This document shows positions 6,621 through 8,996 of a stretch of 8,996 nucleotides of DNA, one piece after another. Every line of letters begins with the position of its first letter. The stretch's first letter is position 1. Made by a program: the position numbers and the translations under genes. The notes beneath the pieces are model-generated. The model was not told the DNA's origin. It did not search any database and saw nothing but the letters and a program-made list of their open reading frames with translations. Source of the stretch: CAWEHQ01 sp051001995 (GTDB lineage Bacteria > Actinomycetota > Thermoleophilia > Solirubrobacterales > Thermoleophilaceae); the NCBI GenBank assembly GCA_051001995.1, contig JBPCMT010000133.1, forward strand, positions 1-8,996, written 5' to 3'.

Positions 6621-7918
6621 TAGCGGGCCTCCAGCCCGACGCCGACGCGCTCGATGCGCGCACCGAGCGCGCGCAGGCGCTCGTCGATGCGCTCGTAGCC
6701 GCGGTCGATCTGGCCGACGTTGCCGATCTCCGACACGCCCTCCGCGCACAGCGCAGCGATGAGCATCGCCATTCCCGCGCGGATGTCGGGGCTCTCCATG
6801 CGCTCGCCGTGAAGCCGGCTCGGGCCCGACACGACCGCACGATGCGGATCGCACAGGATCACCCGAGCGCCCATGGAGACGAGCTTGTCCACGAAGAACA
6901 GGCGGTTCTCGAACATCTTCTCGAAGATCAGCACCATCCCCTCGGCCTGCGTGGCTAGCGCGAGCGCGATGCTGGTCAGGTCCGCGGGGAAGGCGGGCCA
7001 GGGGCCGTCCTCGATCTTGGAGATCGCCTCGCCGGCATCGTCGCGGACGCGCAGGCGCTGCTCCGGCGGGACCACGACGTCGTCGCCGTCGCGCTCGATG
7101 CGACAGCCGACGCGCTCGAACACGAGCTTGGTCATGCGGAGATCCGCCTCCGCGGCGTCCGTGATCCGCAGCTCGCCGCCGGTCACGGCAGCCAGCGCGA
7201 TGAAGCTGCCGATCTCGATGTAGTCCGGCCCGATCGTGTAGTCGGCGCCGCCGAGCGACTCGCGCCCGTGGACGATCAGCACGTTGGAGCCGATCCCCTC
7301 GATCCCGGCCCCCATCTGGAGCAGCAGACGGGCGAGGTCCTGGACGTGCGGCTCGGACGCCGCGTTGTGGATCACGGTCGAGCCAGGTGTGAGCGCGGCG
7401 GCCATGAGGGCGTTCTCGGTGGCCATGACCGAGGGCTCGTCCATGAAGAAGTCGCATGCCCTGAGGCCGCCCGGGGCCGACAGGCGGTAGGAGCGGTCGG
7501 CCTCGACGCTGGCGCCGAGCGCCCTGAACGCGTCGAGGTGGGGATCGAGGCGCCGCCGCCCGATCACGTCGCCGCCCGGCGGCGGCATGTGGACCTCGCC
7601 GCAGCGCGCGAGCAGCGGCCCCGCGGTGAGGAACGATGCCCTGATCCTGCTCGCCACGTCGGCGTCGACGTCGGTGCGCTGGAGGTTGCCGGCGTTGAGT
7701 GCGACCACGCTCTCCTCGCGCCACTCGACCCTGACGCCGAGCCCCGTCAGCAGCTCGAGCATGGCCTCGACGTCGGTGATCCGCGGGACGTTGCGCAAGA
7801 CGACGTCCTCCTCGGTCAGCAGCGAGGCGGCGAGGACCGGCAGCGCGGCGTTCTTGTTCCCGGACGGCACGAGCGTGCCGGACAGCGGGTAGCCGCCTTC
7901 GATGACGAATTTCTCCAT
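6620..7918 (-). CDS. murA: UDP-N-acetylglucosamine 1-carboxyvinyltransferase (MurA), Asp active-site variant
   Basis: MurA transfers the enolpyruvyl group of PEP to UDP-GlcNAc, the first committed cytoplasmic step of peptidoglycan synthesis. The 432 residues show the EPSP-synthase-like fold signatures: SGNKNAALPVLAA (19-31, with K22 and N23), RASFLTAGPLLAR (93-105), FPADLTSIALA (310-320, D313) and IDRGYERIDERL (404-415). In the catalytic loop PPPGGDVIGRR the residue equal to E. coli Cys115 is Asp117, as in Mycobacterium tuberculosis. That change is known to make MurA insensitive to fosfomycin. The usual DRIE(A/T)GT motif reads DYIEIGS (232-238), a second departure. The ATG at 7918-7916 gives the family N-terminus MEKFVIEGG. 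A longer reading to a GTG at 7972 would add 18 residues with no family match. No Shine-Dalgarno site is visible. Confidence 0.94.
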   Translation of the reverse strand: MEKFVIEGGYPLSGTLVPSGNKNAALPVLAASLLTEEDVVLRNVPRITDVEAMLELLTGLGVRVEWREESVVALNAGNLQRTDVDADVASRIRASFLTAGPLLARCGEVHMPPPGGDVIGRRRLDPHLDAFRALGASVEADRSYRLSAPGGLRACDFFMDEPSVMATENALMAAALTPGSTVIHNAASEPHVQDLARLLLQMGAGIEGIGSNVLIVHGRESLGGADYTIGPDYIEIGSFIALAAVTGGELRITDAAEADLRMTKLVFERVGCRIERDGDDVVVPPEQRLRVRDDAGEAISKIEDGPWPAFPADLTSIALALATQAEGMVLIFEKMFENRLFFVDKLVSMGARVILCDPHRAVVSGPSRLHGERMESPDIRAGMAMLIAALCAEGVSEIGNVGQIDRGYERIDERLRALGARIERVGVGLEAR

Positions 7919-8025
7919 GCGTGAAAGGGGTCGAGGCCCGGCCTGACGAGCCTGGCAAGGGTATCGAAGCACCCGGCGACGGCCGCGTCGTTCTGCGGTG
8001 GTTGCACCCCGCTAACTTCCATCCT
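7919..8025. promoter_or_regulatory. Divergent intergenic region between murA and the HD-domain gene
   Basis: This 107-bp spacer must hold the promoters of both divergent genes if neither is transcribed from further away. On the minus strand the best -10 candidate for murA is TACCCT (7963-7958), about 40 bases from the ATG, but no -35 match is seen at 16-18 bp spacing. On the plus strand a better candidate lies at 8013-8018. No inverted repeat suggesting an operator was found. Confidence 0.5.
8013..8018 (+). promoter_or_regulatory. Possible -10 element for leaderless transcription of the HD-domain gene
   Basis: TAACTT fits the actinobacterial TAnnnT -10 consensus and ends seven bases before the preferred GTG start at 8026. 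A transcript beginning at or next to that GTG would have no leader, which would explain why no Shine-Dalgarno site precedes it. A -35 match is poor (TTCTGC, 7991-7996). This is inference from spacing. Confidence 0.35.
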
Positions 8026-8610
8026 GTGCGACCCGCGCGCGATGAGGCCTGGCAGCTCTTCTGCGAGTGGACCGAGTCCGACTCGCTGCGCAAGCACGTC
8101 CTGGGCGTGGAGGCCGCGATGCGCGCCTACGCGCGCGAGTGGGACGAGGACGAGGAGCTGTGGGCGGTCACCGGGATCGTGCACGACCTCGACTACGAGC
8201 GCTACCCGGACCTCGAGACCGGCCACCCGCGCATGGCGATCGAGGAGCTCGAGCGGCTCGACTACCCACCGGAGGTCGTGGACGCGGTGGCGGGGCACGC
8301 CGACTTCCTGCGCGTTCCACGCGTTTCGCCGATGGCGAAGACCCTCTACGCCGTCGACGAGCTCTCCGGCTTCATCGCGGCCTGCGCCATGGTGCGGCCC
8401 ACCGGGATCGTGGGCATGACGCCGAAGTCAGTGAAGAAGAAGCTCAAGCAACCGAGCTTCGCGGCGGGGGTCGATCGCGACGACGTGCGCCGGGGAGCGG
8501 AGGACCTGGGCGTCGAGTTCGACGGGCACGTTGCGTTCGTGATCGCGGCGATGGAGGAGCGGGCGGACGAGTTGGGGCTGGAACCGCGCGAGGACGGCGC
8601 GCCCGGCTGA
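8026..8610 (+). CDS. HD-domain (HDIG-type) metal-dependent phosphohydrolase family protein
   Basis: This is a small 194-residue protein of the HD superfamily, whose members are metal-dependent phosphohydrolases. The substrate is unknown. The likely metal ligands run in order: H24 (LRKHVLGVEAAM), the HD pair H53/D54 (VTGIVHDLDYERYPD), H67 (TGHPRMA), H91 (VAGHADFL) and D111 (LYAVDELSGFI). A basic stretch, PKSVKKKLKQPSFAAGVDR (133-151), follows; I recall it as a conserved feature of this stand-alone HD family. No membrane segment or signal peptide is visible, so it should be cytosolic. The frame stays open back to a GTG at 7921, three bases from the divergent murA start. That would leave no promoter, so I prefer the GTG at 8026, which gives RPARDEAWQLF, like family N-termini. 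It is transcribed away from murA and the his genes. Confidence 0.85.
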   Translation: MRPARDEAWQLFCEWTESDSLRKHVLGVEAAMRAYAREWDEDEELWAVTGIVHDLDYERYPDLETGHPRMAIEELERLDYPPEVVDAVAGHADFLRVPRVSPMAKTLYAVDELSGFIAACAMVRPTGIVGMTPKSVKKKLKQPSFAAGVDRDDVRRGAEDLGVEFDGHVAFVIAAMEERADELGLEPREDGAPG

Positions 8611-8638
8611 GAGGGTCGAATACCGCGTGAGCCCGACG

Positions 8639-8667
8639 CCCGGCGGCTGGTTGATTTCAGCGCCGGG
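8639..8667. terminator. Hairpin between convergent genes, possible bidirectional terminator
   Basis: cccggcg (8639-8645) and cgccggg (8661-8667) are perfect 7-bp inverted repeats. Inside them ctg (8647-8649) pairs with cag (8658-8660), giving a 10-bp stem with one bulged g (8646) and an 8-base loop. It lies at the meeting point of the HD gene and the minus-strand gene and overlaps the latter's stop codon. Neither side has a T-run, so it would be a U-less (I-shaped) terminator of the kind proposed in actinobacteria. The rest of the 46-bp gap (8611-8656) shows nothing else. Confidence 0.5.
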
Positions 8668-8996
8668 TAGGAGGCGCTACGCGGTACTTCAGGTGAGTCA
8701 ATCCAGGCGCCTCGACCGCCCGGACCTGCTCCAGCGTCAGGTCGGAGCCGACGCCCTCGAACAGCCGGGCCGCGCCGCCGAGCACCAGCGGGACGATGTT
8801 CAGCTCGAGCTCGTCGACGAGTCCGGCCGACAGGTACTGGTTGATGACATCGGCACCGCCGCCGACCGTGACGTCCTTACCGGCGGCCGCCGCCCTCGCC
8901 TGCTCCAGGGCCGACTCGACACCATCGGTGACGAAGGTGAACGTCGTGTCCGAGAGCGTGAGCGGGTCGCGCCCATGGTGGGTGAGCACGAAGACG
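8657..8996 (-). CDS. Dihydrofolate reductase / RibD C-terminal-like family protein (5' end missing)
   Basis: The last 113 codons of a protein with the DHFR-like RibD C-terminal fold. The visible part opens with VFVLTHHGRDPL, continues with TTFTFVTDGVESALEQARAA, then KDVTVGGGADVINQYL, the glycine-rich nucleotide-binding segment. It ends with AGLVDELELNIVPLVLGGAARLFEG, the hallmark C-terminal strand-turn of the family. The frame is open through base 8996, so the true start lies to the right; a GTG at 8989 is internal. Members of this family are NAD(P)H-dependent reductases by fold, but most stand-alone ones have no assigned substrate, and true FolA or RibD function is not implied. The stop at 8659-8657 lies within the hairpin shared with the convergent HD gene. 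Confidence 0.85.
   Translation of the reverse strand, partial: VFVLTHHGRDPLTLSDTTFTFVTDGVESALEQARAAAAGKDVTVGGGADVINQYLSAGLVDELELNIVPLVLGGAARLFEGVGSDLTLEQVRAVEAPGLTHLKYRVAPPTRR

Noticed and set aside
7921..8025. A 35-residue N-terminal extension of the HD-domain protein from the GTG at 7921.
   Set aside because: It would start three bases from the divergent murA start, leaving no room for promoters, and its sequence has no family match.
7816..8298. A minus-strand open frame (160 codons) over the murA start and the HD gene.
   Set aside because: No recognisable motif; it lies opposite the conserved HD motif region and across the murA N-terminus in another frame.
1..8996. CRISPR arrays, tandem repeats, insertion-sequence ends, tRNA or rRNA genes, or an undescribed multi-gene system.
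   Set aside because: No regularly spaced repeats, transposase-like frames, tRNA-like cloverleaf or T-loop sequences were noticed, and nearly every base belongs to a recognised housekeeping gene.

Overview
This window is ordinary-looking chromosome from a very GC-rich bacterium (by eye well above 65% G+C; not computed). The high GC, the weak or missing Shine-Dalgarno sites at several genes, a mycobacterial-type MurA active site and a partial actinobacterial-style DHFR/RibD-fold protein suggest Actinomycetota. A deep lineage such as Thermoleophilia is a guess rather than a demonstrated assignment, because the his genes are not of the usual Streptomyces/Mycobacterium type: short HisG plus HisZ, and HisA rather than PriA.

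Layout, in the direction of transcription (mostly minus strand, right to left). murA (7918-6620) leads a tightly packed histidine cluster: hisZ, hisG, hisD, hisB, hisH, hisA, hisF. A CCA-adding/poly(A) polymerase-family gene follows and runs off the left edge (892-1). From hisZ leftward the genes abut or overlap. Four junctions are 4-bp ATGA/GTGA stop-start overlaps (hisD/hisB, hisB/hisH, hisH/hisA, hisF/cca), hisG/hisD overlap by 10 bp, and the remaining gaps are 20-21 bp. The only sizeable gap in the run is the 51 bp between murA and hisZ, and almost all of it can fold into hairpins. Rightward, a 107-bp divergent spacer separates murA from a plus-strand HD-domain phosphohydrolase gene (8026-8610). 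That gene converges on a DHFR/RibD-C-like gene (8996-8657, 5' end missing), with a strong hairpin at the junction.

How the genes work together: HisG with HisZ performs the first, feedback-regulated step from ATP and PRPP. HisA isomerises ProFAR to PRFAR. The HisH/HisF pair closes the imidazole ring with glutamine-derived ammonia and releases AICAR. HisB (monofunctional dehydratase) and HisD (last two oxidations) act late. The genes for HisE, HisI, HisC and histidinol-phosphate phosphatase are not here and must be elsewhere if the pathway is complete. MurA (first committed step of peptidoglycan synthesis) and the tRNA 3'-end enzyme are housekeeping passengers at the two ends of the cluster.

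I found no mobile elements, CRISPR arrays, tRNA or rRNA genes, and no convincing undescribed system. The points most worth a second look are the Cys-to-Asp change in the MurA active-site loop, the HisG-short/HisZ arrangement, the structured murA-hisZ spacer, and a possible leaderless promoter for the HD gene.
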